DNA of 64,000 nucleotides, taken from NCBI RefSeq assembly GCF_947494555.1, contig NZ_CANLVF010000003.1, forward strand, positions 434,001 to 498,000. The letters are read 5' to 3'. The DNA comes from an uncultured Roseibium sp. (GTDB lineage Bacteria > Pseudomonadota > Alphaproteobacteria > Rhizobiales > Stappiaceae). The notes beneath the pieces were generated by a model. It searched no databases and had not been told where the DNA came from. It was given only the letters and a program-made list of their open reading frames with translations. The translations under genes and the position numbers were made by a program. Below are positions 10,608 to 18,433 of this stretch, one piece after another; positions within the stretch are counted from its first letter, which is position 1, and each line of letters begins with the position of its first letter.

Positions 10608-11303
10608 TTAAGCGCCTGCAAGTTCCTTGGCCTGTTCAACCCAGTTGTCGCGCTCGATGCGGCCCTTGAAGTTCAGGACCTCGTCAACGCGGGCGATGTC
10701 TTCCGCAGAGAAGTTCACGATCTGCTCGTAGGTGGTGATGCCCAGAGCGTTCAGCTTCTTCTCAAGAACCGGGCCGACGCCGGAGATCTTCTTCAGGTCG
10801 TCCTTGCCTTCCGGTGCGGTGAAGAGCGGCTCGACGGCTGCTTCTTCTTTTTTGTCTTCCTTCACTTCGGAAGCCTTCGGAGCTTCTTCAGTCTTCGGAG
10901 CCGCTTCAGCTTTCGGCGCTGCTTCGGCTTCCTTTTCTTCAGCCTTTGGCGCAGCCTTTTTCGGCGCTGCCTTCTTGGCCGGTTTTGCACCACCGGTCAG
11001 AATGTCCGTTACCTTGACGAGGGTGTAGGACTGACGATGGCCATTGCGGCGGCGTGAATTCTGGCGCCGGCGCTTCTTGAACACGATGATCTTGCGGCCA
11101 CGGCCCTGATCGACCACTTCCGCAACCACGCTGGCACCTTCCACAGTGGGAGCGCCAACAGTTGTTTCCGCGCCGTTTCCAACCAAAAGCACTTCGTCAA
11201 AAGTTACGGTGCTGCCGGCTTCGGCTTCGAGTTTTTCGACCCTCAGGAGGTCGTCTGCGGCAACAGTATACTGTTTGCCACCGGTTTTGATTACAGCGAA
11301 CAT
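10608..11303 (-). CDS. rplU: 50S ribosomal protein L21 with long C-terminal extension
   Basis: The first 100 or so residues are a normal L21 ([40 protein letters not shown]). They are followed by an Ala/Lys/Glu-rich linker (about 105-160) and a C-terminal helix-hairpin-helix-like module (about 165-231: [18 protein letters not shown]). The total is 231 residues against about 103 in E. coli. Extensions of this kind are known in alphaproteobacterial L21, but their role is not established. The ATG at 11303 was chosen because upstream sequence in the frame is not L21-like. Confidence 0.96.
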   Translation of the reverse strand: MFAVIKTGGKQYTVAADDLLRVEKLEAEAGSTVTFDEVLLVGNGAETTVGAPTVEGASVVAEVVDQGRGRKIIVFKKRRRQNSRRRNGHRQSYTLVKVTDILTGGAKPAKKAAPKKAAPKAEEKEAEAAPKAEAAPKTEEAPKASEVKEDKKEEAAVEPLFTAPEGKDDLKKISGVGPVLEKKLNALGITTYEQIVNFSAEDIARVDEVLNFKGRIERDNWVEQAKELAGA

Positions 11304-11514
11304 GTCGCGCACGTCCTTCTTTTCGTTTTTGACATCCCGGCATAGGCCTTTCGGCTCGAAAACCGGTTGCATTCAGGTCGAACTCAAGGCGCCTGTCCCT
11401 CCGGACATCCGTCCGGTTGACAGGTCTTTGCGTCGGGTTGCGTGAAGCTTTCAGCCCGTCTGGCCTGGATCGACAAAGAAAACCCGAAAAAGCTGAACTT
11501 TTCCGAGCCCGCGC

Positions 11515-11542
11515 AATATAACTCTCCATCGCGTGGAGTCAA
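11515..11542 (-). promoter_or_regulatory. Probable sigma-70 promoter of rplU-rpmA
   Basis: On the minus strand TTGACT (11542-11537) and TATATT (11520-11515) are separated by 16 bases. Transcription would start near 11507 and give an rplU leader of about 200 bases. I saw no other gene in 11304-11795; the open frames there are read through the tRNA gene or low-complexity sequence. Confidence 0.55.
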
Positions 11543-11795
11543 ACGGAAATATGCGCCGCGCGCCGTGCTGCGCCCAGACCCCCGATGCATCAGCAGCCAA
11601 CCGCCGCGTTCGTCTTGCGTGTCTGGCCCAGGGAAAGATCCGGTCTGCCAGGTGTCCGGCACCGCTGGTCTCCAGGAACGCGCAGCGCCGCACAATGAAC
11701 CCGACTGTTCAAAGAATGCAAATCGGGTCTTGCGGTTGAAATGGAGCTTGTCTATGTTCCGCGCCACTTGAGACCCGTTTTGTCGAAAGTGCCGC

Positions 11796-11885
11796 GGAGA
11801 GGTGCCGGAGTGGTTGAACGGGGCGGTCTCGAAAACCGTTGAGCGCGCAAGCGTTCCGGGGGTTCGAATCCCCCTCTCTCCGCCA
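11796..11885 (+). tRNA. tRNA-Ser (anticodon CGA)
   Basis: This 90-base class II tRNA has an acceptor stem GGAGAGG pairing with TCTCTCC (one G-T pair), an anticodon loop CTCGAAA giving CGA for codon UCG, a long variable arm (GAGCGCGCAAGCGTTC), a T arm GGGGG-TTCGAAT-CCCCC, and an encoded CCA end. It is divergent from rplU. Open frames read through it on both strands are artefacts. Confidence 0.95.
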
Positions 11886-12149
11886 TTTCCAAAAATGCCC
11901 AGCCTGAACACATCGACAACCGCCTGCACTGCTGGGAGAGTTTATCCTTCCGGTGCATCTGGTTGTGACAATGCCGCCAGAAACATCATTTGAAATCGAT
12001 CTTGAAGATCGTGGTCCGGCGCACTAGACCGCACCGTCGCCAGCATGGCCGTCAAGGCGGCGAGCTCGCTCCGCTGTACAGATTGTCGGCTGGAGAACCG
12101 CCTGCTAGACAACGGACTTGTTCAGCAATGAGACATTTGAGCAGACAAT

Positions 12150-12719
12150 ATGCAGATCATATTAATGCGGCACGGCAAACCCGAACTCGATCTGGAATCT
12201 TTGAAACAGCAGAAGGTTTCGGCACGGCAAGTTGGTGAAATCGTCGCCAGCTACGAGTTTTCCGGATTGTCATCAACGGCAACTCCGACTGAGGCAGCCA
12301 GCACTGTCGCCGATGAATGTTCTGCCGCTTTCAGCAGTGATCTGAAACGTGCAACGGATTCGATCCAGAAACTTGGGATCCAGGCCAAAACCACGTACGA
12401 TGACGTGTTTCGAGAGCCTGCCCTGCCGTATCTTAATTTGGGCTGGCCCAAATTCTCGTTTTTTACTTACTGCATTCTGTTTCGCGTGCTTTGGTTTCTT
12501 GGGTTTTCAGCGAACGGAGAGTCCTATAATTCCGCCAAAAGGCGCGCGAGAACCTGCGCCAAGATACTTCGAAAGAGTGCCAAAGAAGAAGGCCGAGTCT
12601 TGCTTCTTGGCCAAGGAATGATGAATCGCCTCATTGCCCGTGAACTCAGGGGCAGGGGGTGGTACAACGCGCAACACGGCGATGACGGGTATTGGTCTTT
12701 CACTGTTTTCCGAAAGTGA
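12150..12719 (+). CDS. Histidine phosphatase (phosphoglycerate-mutase-like) family protein
   Basis: The 189-residue protein starts with IILMRHGKPEL, the RHG phosphohistidine motif (His8). The region that normally holds the second catalytic histidine (usually VxHG) reads LLGQGMMNRLIA, with Gln155 at that place. A hydrophobic stretch (about 100-120) follows the middle of the domain. Family members are phosphatases of small molecules or phosphoproteins; the missing histidine makes activity uncertain. It lies alone between the tRNA and the glycan-type cluster and has no strong ribosome binding site. Confidence 0.72.
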   Translation: MQIILMRHGKPELDLESLKQQKVSARQVGEIVASYEFSGLSSTATPTEAASTVADECSAAFSSDLKRATDSIQKLGIQAKTTYDDVFREPALPYLNLGWPKFSFFTYCILFRVLWFLGFSANGESYNSAKRRARTCAKILRKSAKEEGRVLLLGQGMMNRLIARELRGRGWYNAQHGDDGYWSFTVFRK

Positions 12720-13096
12720 GCAATGTCTCTTCGCGTGTTGCGGCAGCGACAGGCACCCAAGCATGACGGCCTTTGGGCCAACATGGTGATTAATCTGGCA
12801 ACTTCCCTTGTTGGCTTTCGTAGCCGATTGATACTTTAGATTTTTAGATTTTGATCCGGGCTCCAAAAGCAGGAGCCTGTGATTTCGCATTTTTCTCTTG
12901 CTTTGCTCCGTCCGAACCCGCCGGAGCCAAGCGCGATCGGTCCGGATCCTCAAATGAATTTGACCTGAAAATATCATTCTTTGCGGCCCCGCACCTTCAA
13001 CACCGAGACAATACTTGTGCTCTTTGCAGTTCTGTCTGATAAGGCGGTCAAAATTGATACCAAGACTTGGTTCACGTAGAGCGTTTCAGGACAAGA
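12720..13096. other. Intergenic stretch without a recognised gene
   Basis: No supported coding frame was seen in these 377 bases. A short hairpin (GGCTCC, 7-base loop, GGAGCC) sits near 12857-12877 but lacks a T-run, so it is not called a terminator. The promoter of the following sialyltransferase-like gene should lie in the last 150 bases, but I could not pick a convincing pair of boxes. Confidence 0.5.
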
Positions 13097-13780
13097 ATGA
13101 TCGACAGCAGCCTGTTGGCACGAAACCCCAAGACACTTGCAATCGTCGGAAACGGCCCCGTCTCGCAGGAAAATGCCGCAGTAATCGACGAGGCAGATAT
13201 CGTTCTGAGATTCAACAGGGCCACTTCGTGCGGCGCGGCCGGCAAGCGTGTGGACATTTTGATAATCAACCGCGCCCGCGTCTACATGAGCAAACGGATC
13301 AATCCCGTCGCCCTTCACCGGGCCAAGGAAGTCTGGATCAACGACATTGAAGAAAACGGGCAGGTCGACTGGCTGTTCGAACATGAATGCAAGCCGAATT
13401 ATCTGGGCCTTGGTCCGCTGGAGAAGGCGCGAAAACACCTGGAACGCTACGCTGCGGGACCCGATTTCCTGCCCACAACCGGCATATGCGCCATCGCCGA
13501 ACTGCTGGACACCATACCGGAGGCGGAACTGCGCATGTTCGGCTTCACCCACCAGGGCATGCACACACATGACCTTGATGCGGAAAGAGACTGGGTCAAT
13601 GATCTCGTAAAAGAAGGCCGGCTCAAGAAGTTCGATGCGAGCGGAGCGGCGGCTCGGCGCCCTTTTGCCGAAGAGGCAGAGTTCTGGCTTCGGTTGACGG
13701 AAAAGCGCCTGAAGCACTACGTCCAGAACAAACTCATTCATTCCGGCGCCGAGACCAAAAAACGGATATACGGCGAATGA
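13097..13780 (+). CDS. Sialyltransferase-like (GT29-type) glycosyltransferase
   Basis: The 227-residue protein has a sialyl-motif-L-like N-terminus (about 13-43: TLAIVGNGPVS then DIVLRFNRA). It also has a sialyl-motif-S-like segment (about 124-151: FLPTTGICAIAELLD then LRMFGF) and an HX4E motif (His158-Glu163), matching motif VS of family 29. Such enzymes transfer sialic acid or related ulosonates from CMP-sugars. Some databases label bacterial relatives urease accessory proteins, without functional support. The start at 13097 has CAGGA upstream; the frame extends ten codons further. There is no signal peptide or membrane segment, so it should be cytoplasmic. The CMP-sugar synthetase gene next door supports the role. 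Confidence 0.68.
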   Translation: MIDSSLLARNPKTLAIVGNGPVSQENAAVIDEADIVLRFNRATSCGAAGKRVDILIINRARVYMSKRINPVALHRAKEVWINDIEENGQVDWLFEHECKPNYLGLGPLEKARKHLERYAAGPDFLPTTGICAIAELLDTIPEAELRMFGFTHQGMHTHDLDAERDWVNDLVKEGRLKKFDASGAAARRPFAEEAEFWLRLTEKRLKHYVQNKLIHSGAETKKRIYGE

Positions 13781-13971
13781 GACCTTTGCTTCTGACAGCT
13801 TAAGGCCTCACCGCAAAATGGCGCAAGCGCCCCAAAACATACAGGTGCTTGCGAGCCCGAGAATTCAGGGATCCCGTCACCATTCCTGATTTGTCGGAAA
13901 ATATGCTAGACGGTGCGCGTTCACAGGCCCCTTCCGGAAAATCGAAATCTCAACCGACAGAGAACACATCA

Positions 13972-14709
13972 ATGAAAACAATCGCAATTATTCCTGCGCG
14001 AGGTGGTTCGAAGGGACTTCCGGGAAAGAATATCAAGCTTCTCGACGGACATCCCCTGATTGCCTATCCGATTTCCGCTGCGCGCCTCAGCGGGGCCTGC
14101 GATGAGATAATCGTCACAACCGACTCGGAAGAAATTGCGGACGTTGCCAGGCGTTACGGCGCCAACGTTCCCTTTATCAGACCAAGGGAACTGGCTCAGG
14201 ACCTTTCGACGACGGAAGAAACACTGCAGCATGCGCTCGCGTCTTACGAGGAGCTTGCGAACGAGGCCTTCGACATCTGCGTGTTTCTGACCGCGACAGA
14301 CATCTTCAGGAACCCGGCCTGGATCAAACAGGCCGTCGATGCGCTCAAGAACGATCCGGATCTTGAGAGTGCTTTTTCGGTTCAGGGGACCCACAAGAAC
14401 TACTGGATCAAAAACGATGATGACGAAGGCTACAGCCGCCTGCAGGAGTGGATGGCATCTTATTCGTCGCGGCAGGTCCGAAAGAAGATCTACCGGGAAG
14501 ATACCGGGCTGACCTGCGCCAGCCGGGCCCATCTCTGGCGAAACGGCCGCCGTATCGGCGATAGCATTTCGCCGATCATCAACGATCGCACGGAAACGGG
14601 TCTGGACATTCACTCCGAGTTCGATTTCTTCCTCTGTGAGCAGGCAATTGCGTGGCTGAAGGCCAACGATCCCGACAATGCTCCTCAAATCATAGAACCC
14701 AAGCGTTGA
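13972..14709 (+). CDS. CMP-N-acylneuraminate (nonulosonate) cytidylyltransferase
   Basis: The 245-residue protein opens with the nucleotide-binding signature IIPARGGSKGLPGKN, followed by IVTTDSEEIADVARRYGANVPFIRP and ending with LDIHSEFDFFLCE. This is the pattern of NeuA/PseF/LegF-type synthetases. These join CTP and a 2-keto-3-deoxy sugar acid to give CMP-ulosonate and inorganic pyrophosphate. The sugar itself cannot be read from sequence, and no neighbouring NeuB of normal type is present. The ATG at 13972 begins exactly at the domain; the upstream in-frame extension is not family-like. Confidence 0.85.
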   Translation: MKTIAIIPARGGSKGLPGKNIKLLDGHPLIAYPISAARLSGACDEIIVTTDSEEIADVARRYGANVPFIRPRELAQDLSTTEETLQHALASYEELANEAFDICVFLTATDIFRNPAWIKQAVDALKNDPDLESAFSVQGTHKNYWIKNDDDEGYSRLQEWMASYSSRQVRKKIYREDTGLTCASRAHLWRNGRRIGDSISPIINDRTETGLDIHSEFDFFLCEQAIAWLKANDPDNAPQIIEPKR

Positions 14710-14911
14710 GGTGTTTCCCGCACTGTTGCACTCGGGCCGATCCCGTGGTTAACAACAGCGCCGCGTGGCGCATTGAGCCAAAGGCTCTGGCCCACCTGGG
14801 CAAAATGGTGCCCTGGCGAGAAGCAGAGCGGCGGCATATCGCGGGAGCTTGAAACGCACACTCCCAATGACACAAATTTTGACGATGGCTCGCCAGTAAC
14901 AGACCAGACAG

Positions 14912-16300
14912 ATGAATAACGCACCGCTCGTTTCCATAATTATCAGAACAAAGAACGAAGAACGCTGGATTAGCGCATGCCTGAAAAGCGTATTCAGGCA
15001 GAATTATCCTAATCTTGAAGTTATTCTCGTCGACAACAAATCGACCGATCGCACCGTCGCCAAGGCAAAGCAATATCCGGTCAAGCTTGTCGAGATCGAG
15101 GATTTCAAGCCGGGGCTGGCCATCAATCTGGGAATCAAGGCCAGCAAGGGCGACATATTGGTCTGCCTGTCGGGGCATTGTGTTCCAACAGACGAAACCT
15201 GGCTGACCAATCTGGTTGCAGATCTGGATGATCCGCAGATCGCCGGTGTCTATGGCCGCCAGCAACCTCTGTCGTTCAGTTCGCCTTTCGACAAGCGCGA
15301 TCTGATGATCGTCTTCGGCCTAGACAAGAAGGTCCAGCACAAGGACAGCTTCTTTCACAACGCGAACTCGGCATTCCGGCGAGAAATCTGGCAGCGTTTT
15401 CCCTTCGACAACGATCTTTCAAATATCGAAGACAGGTTGTGGGGCAAGACGGTTATCGATGCGGGCCTCAAGATCGTCTACGAGCCTGATGCGTCGGTCT
15501 ATCACTACCACGGCATACACCAGGATCTTGACGTCAACCGCGCCAACAATGTTGTGCGGATAATGGAAGAGATCAGCGGAGCGGCGGATCTTGGCCGGCA
15601 TGCGATGCACAAGGCCGAGGTGTTTGCGATCATCCCCGTGCGCGGCAAGTCCATAACAGGTGAAAACGGTCCCCTGCTGAAATACGCCATCAGACAGGCG
15701 CAGGCGTCGCCCTCGATCGACCGGGTCATCGTCAGCACGGATTCAGAAGAAACCGCCGAGCTTGCAAAGAGCCTCGGAGCAGAGGCTCCGTTTCTGCGCC
15801 CCGAACACCTGAGCGACGATATCGTCGGTATAGGAGACGTTCTTCAATGGACCCTGGAGGAAGTCGAGCAGCTCTATGGTGTGCCGGACCTTGTGGTCGT
15901 CCTTGGAGAAACCTACCCCTTCCGGCCCGACACGCTCATTGAGGACATGATTTCGCTGACCCTGGACCAGGGATTCGATGCTGTCATCGCGGGGCAAAGC
16001 GAGAGCCGTCATATCTGGTTCCGCGATCGCGACGGCCAGATCGAAGACAGCAGCGAGCCGGTATCGACCCCGCGCAACCTGCGCGACAAGCATGCGCTTG
16101 TCGGCCTGTTCGGACTTGGCTGTGTTACGCATCCGATGAACATCCGCCTGGGCGATCCCTTGTCGGGGCGCCTGGGTATCGTGGAAGTCAGTGACCCATT
16201 GTCACGGATCGAAGTCCGAGATCAAAAGACCATGCAGCTCACAGAGCCGATGCTGATCAACTGGCGCACGGCAAACGGCAGCGAGAACCCGAAACCATGA
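14912..16300 (+). CDS. GT2 glycosyltransferase fused to a CMP-sugar synthetase-like domain
   Basis: Residues about 5-225 form a GT-A family 2 domain: VSIIIRTKNEERWISACLKS, ILVDNKSTDRT, then NANSAFRREIW and EDRLWGKTV. Residues about 235-450 resemble the cytidylyltransferase of the upstream gene (VFAIIPVRGKS, VIVSTDSEETAELAKSLGAEAPFLRPEHLSDD). In this second domain the signature is degraded: GGSKGLPGKN has become GKSITGENG, losing the lysines expected to bind CTP. The half may therefore be structural, or use another ligand. The gene ends in an ATGA overlap with the oxidoreductase, so the products are likely made together. Confidence 0.8.
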   Translation: MNNAPLVSIIIRTKNEERWISACLKSVFRQNYPNLEVILVDNKSTDRTVAKAKQYPVKLVEIEDFKPGLAINLGIKASKGDILVCLSGHCVPTDETWLTNLVADLDDPQIAGVYGRQQPLSFSSPFDKRDLMIVFGLDKKVQHKDSFFHNANSAFRREIWQRFPFDNDLSNIEDRLWGKTVIDAGLKIVYEPDASVYHYHGIHQDLDVNRANNVVRIMEEISGAADLGRHAMHKAEVFAIIPVRGKSITGENGPLLKYAIRQAQASPSIDRVIVSTDSEETAELAKSLGAEAPFLRPEHLSDDIVGIGDVLQWTLEEVEQLYGVPDLVVVLGETYPFRPDTLIEDMISLTLDQGFDAVIAGQSESRHIWFRDRDGQIEDSSEPVSTPRNLRDKHALVGLFGLGCVTHPMNIRLGDPLSGRLGIVEVSDPLSRIEVRDQKTMQLTEPMLINWRTANGSENPKP

Positions 16301-17394
16301 CAAAAACAAAACTTCGTGTCGGCCTTCTGGGCTGTGGCCGCGTTGCACAACACTACGTCAAGATCCTGAACGGCGACCCCGGCGTGACCGGACTTGAGAT
16401 CGTCGGGTGCGCGGATGCGCGCAGCCAGGCCGCAACGGCAACCGCCAATGCGCTCAACTCAACAGCCTTCGTGTCCCTTAATGCACTGATCGATGGGGCA
16501 AAGCCGGATCTTGTTCTTGTGCTTACGCCGAGCGGCGATCACACCGCCCATGCCCGCAGCGCGCTGGAAAAGGGCTGCCACGTCATTTGCGAAAAACCGA
16601 TCACGCTTCTGCCCGGTGATGCCTACGACCTCGGCAAATTTGCAGCTTCCAAAGGTCTGATGTACGGCTGCATATTCCAGAATCGCTACAACCCGGCGGT
16701 GATGAAACTGAAGGAAACCTTCGCCGAAGGACGTTTCGGGCGCATTATTTCAGCCTGTGTCCGCCTGCGCTGGTGCCGCGAACAATCCTATTATGAGGAC
16801 GAGTGGCACGGCACGTGGGCGATGGATGGCGGCGTCATCAACCAGCAGGCGATCCATCACGTTGACGCGCTCAACTGGATCTGCGGACCCGTCGAGCGGG
16901 TGTCCGCCGCCATGGCAAACCGCATGAATGAACTTGAAGCCGAAGACACCATGGTTGCAGCTCTGCAATTCTCAAACGGTGCCCTCGGCACGATCGAGGC
17001 AACAACTGCCGCCCGCCCGCGTGACTTTGAAGCATCGCTTTCCATTGTCGGCGAGAAGGGCATGGCGCAGATCGGCGGGATCGCGCTCAACACAATCGAC
17101 ACCTGGGAATTCACGGAAAGCAGGCCGTCCGACCAAACCGTCTTTGAAGAATTCAGCCGGTCGGTACCGACCGGCTATGGCCTCAGTCATGGACCAATGC
17201 TTCAGGATATCGTGGATCGCCTGCTTTCCGGCGACATTGAACCGCCGATCACTGCGCTGGATGCGGTTCGCAGCGTTGAGCTGGTGCATGCGCTTTACAA
17301 AAGCATTGAAAGCGAAACCTGGGTGAATATTGGCGACCAGCCGCTGTCATCGCGGCTCGGCACCGGCATAGCGACTGATAAGGGAGACATTTAA
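16297..17394 (+). CDS. Gfo/Idh/MocA family NAD(P)-dependent oxidoreductase
   Basis: The 365-residue protein has an N-terminal Rossmann fold (VGLLGCGRVAQHYVKIL), the family CEKPI motif that places the catalytic lysine, and a C-terminal sugar-binding domain (MDGGVINQQAIHHVDALNWICGPV) carrying the typical HxxD. Members oxidise or reduce ring hydroxyls of sugars, inositols or nucleotide sugars. Position in the cluster suggests it tailors the sugar acid or its precursor. It overlaps the gene on each side by 4 bases and 1 base. Confidence 0.87.
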   Translation: MTKTKLRVGLLGCGRVAQHYVKILNGDPGVTGLEIVGCADARSQAATATANALNSTAFVSLNALIDGAKPDLVLVLTPSGDHTAHARSALEKGCHVICEKPITLLPGDAYDLGKFAASKGLMYGCIFQNRYNPAVMKLKETFAEGRFGRIISACVRLRWCREQSYYEDEWHGTWAMDGGVINQQAIHHVDALNWICGPVERVSAAMANRMNELEAEDTMVAALQFSNGALGTIEATTAARPRDFEASLSIVGEKGMAQIGGIALNTIDTWEFTESRPSDQTVFEEFSRSVPTGYGLSHGPMLQDIVDRLLSGDIEPPITALDAVRSVELVHALYKSIESETWVNIGDQPLSSRLGTGIATDKGDI

Positions 17395-18296
17395 TGGCCA
17401 TTGAGAACAAAGCCCCCGGAAAAGACGTTTCGAGCGAAGATCTCGAGTCAAAGTTTCCCCTGGCTGCGAAGAAATCTGCAGATCACTTCTCGACCTTCGA
17501 GATTGCCGGCGCACAATTCGGCGGTGGCCATATCCCGGTGTTTGCCGGACCGAACATGGTCGAGAGCGAGGAACTGATTGTCGAAACCGCCACTGCTGTC
17601 AAAGCGAGCGGAGCACAATTCCTGCGCGGCGGCGCCTTCAAGCCGCTCTCCTTTCCGTACCGCTCGGCCAAGTACAATGAAACACGCGAAGACGGCATCC
17701 GCTGGCTCGGAACCGCGAAGAAGGAAACCGGGATCGGGATCATCACTGAAATCATGGAGGAACGTTATCTGGACCTCGTTTGTGAGGTCGCGGACATTCT
17801 CCAGATCGGTTCCCGGAACATGCAGAACTATCCCCTGATCACGGCAGCGGCGAAGACCGGCAAACCACTTATGATCAAGCGGCATTTCGGATGTTCATTG
17901 CGCGACTGGCTGGGCGCTGCCGAATACGCAATGGTTGAAGGGAATGAAAAGATCATTCTGTGCGAACGCGGCGTGACTGCACCGCATACACACAAGGATT
18001 CCTCACGCTTTCTCCTGGACCTGCAGGTCGTTCCCGCCGCCAAGGAAGTCACGCACTTGCCGATTGCCGTCGATCCGAGCCATGCCACTTTCTGGCGCAG
18101 CTGGGTCAAGCCGATGGCGCTCGCGTCCGTTGCTTCGGGGGCCGACGCGATCATGCTCGAGGTGCACCCCGACCCGGAAAACTCCGCGGTAGATCCGCTT
18201 CAACCGATCACCTTCGAGGCTTTCGAAGATCTGATGGTTTCGATGGAGGGCATCGCGCAGGTCGTCGACCGTACCATGGGCAGAACGCTCTCCTGA
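17394..18296 (+). CDS. DAHP/KDO8P synthase-like PEP-dependent aldolase with variant metal and acceptor motifs
   Basis: The 300-residue TIM barrel aligns throughout with type I-beta DAHP synthase: LRGGAFKP, LQIGSRNMQN, AAEYAMVEGNEKIILCERG, LPIAVDPSH, MLEVHPDPENS. Two active-site blocks differ. The metal-ligand Cys of AGPCxVES is Asn54 (AGPNMVES), as in metal-independent KDO8P synthases; His230, Glu256 and Asp260 remain. The KPRTS loop that holds the erythrose-4-phosphate phosphate reads KPLSF (83-87). It should therefore condense PEP with an aldehyde other than erythrose 4-phosphate, perhaps without metal. TAATG overlap with the upstream gene and GGGAG support the start. The alternative is a plain extra DAHP synthase, which the motif changes argue against. 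Confidence 0.75.
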   Translation: MAIENKAPGKDVSSEDLESKFPLAAKKSADHFSTFEIAGAQFGGGHIPVFAGPNMVESEELIVETATAVKASGAQFLRGGAFKPLSFPYRSAKYNETREDGIRWLGTAKKETGIGIITEIMEERYLDLVCEVADILQIGSRNMQNYPLITAAAKTGKPLMIKRHFGCSLRDWLGAAEYAMVEGNEKIILCERGVTAPHTHKDSSRFLLDLQVVPAAKEVTHLPIAVDPSHATFWRSWVKPMALASVASGADAIMLEVHPDPENSAVDPLQPITFEAFEDLMVSMEGIAQVVDRTMGRTLS

Positions 18297-18339
18297 TCCG
18301 CGGCCGATACAACGGGCGCCGCCTCAAATTCCTAATCTG

Positions 18340-18369
18340 ACGGCCCGCAGTTTTGCAGCAGCGGGCCGT
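18340..18369 (+). other. Strong intergenic hairpin between the aldolase and AroE-like genes
   Basis: ACGGCCCGC (18340-18348) and GCGGGCCGT (18361-18369) form a perfect 9-bp stem with a 12-base loop. There is no T-run after it, so it is more likely an mRNA-stabilising or attenuating structure than a full intrinsic terminator. Confidence 0.5.
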
Positions 18370-18433
18370 TACCGGACGTGCCGCGGATGACCGTTTCACC
18401 CGCCAATGACATGATGCTCAGGGACCCACTGCC

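Noticed and set aside
11384-11929. Open frame of 181 codons on the minus strand, with overlapping frames on both strands
   Set aside because: It reads straight through the tRNA-Ser gene, giving a peptide (ERGIRTPGTL) that is a known annotation artefact of serine tRNAs.
12857-12877. Hairpin GGCTCC/GGAGCC as a terminator of the phosphatase-like gene
   Set aside because: Stem is only 6 bp, far from the stop codon and not followed by a T-run.
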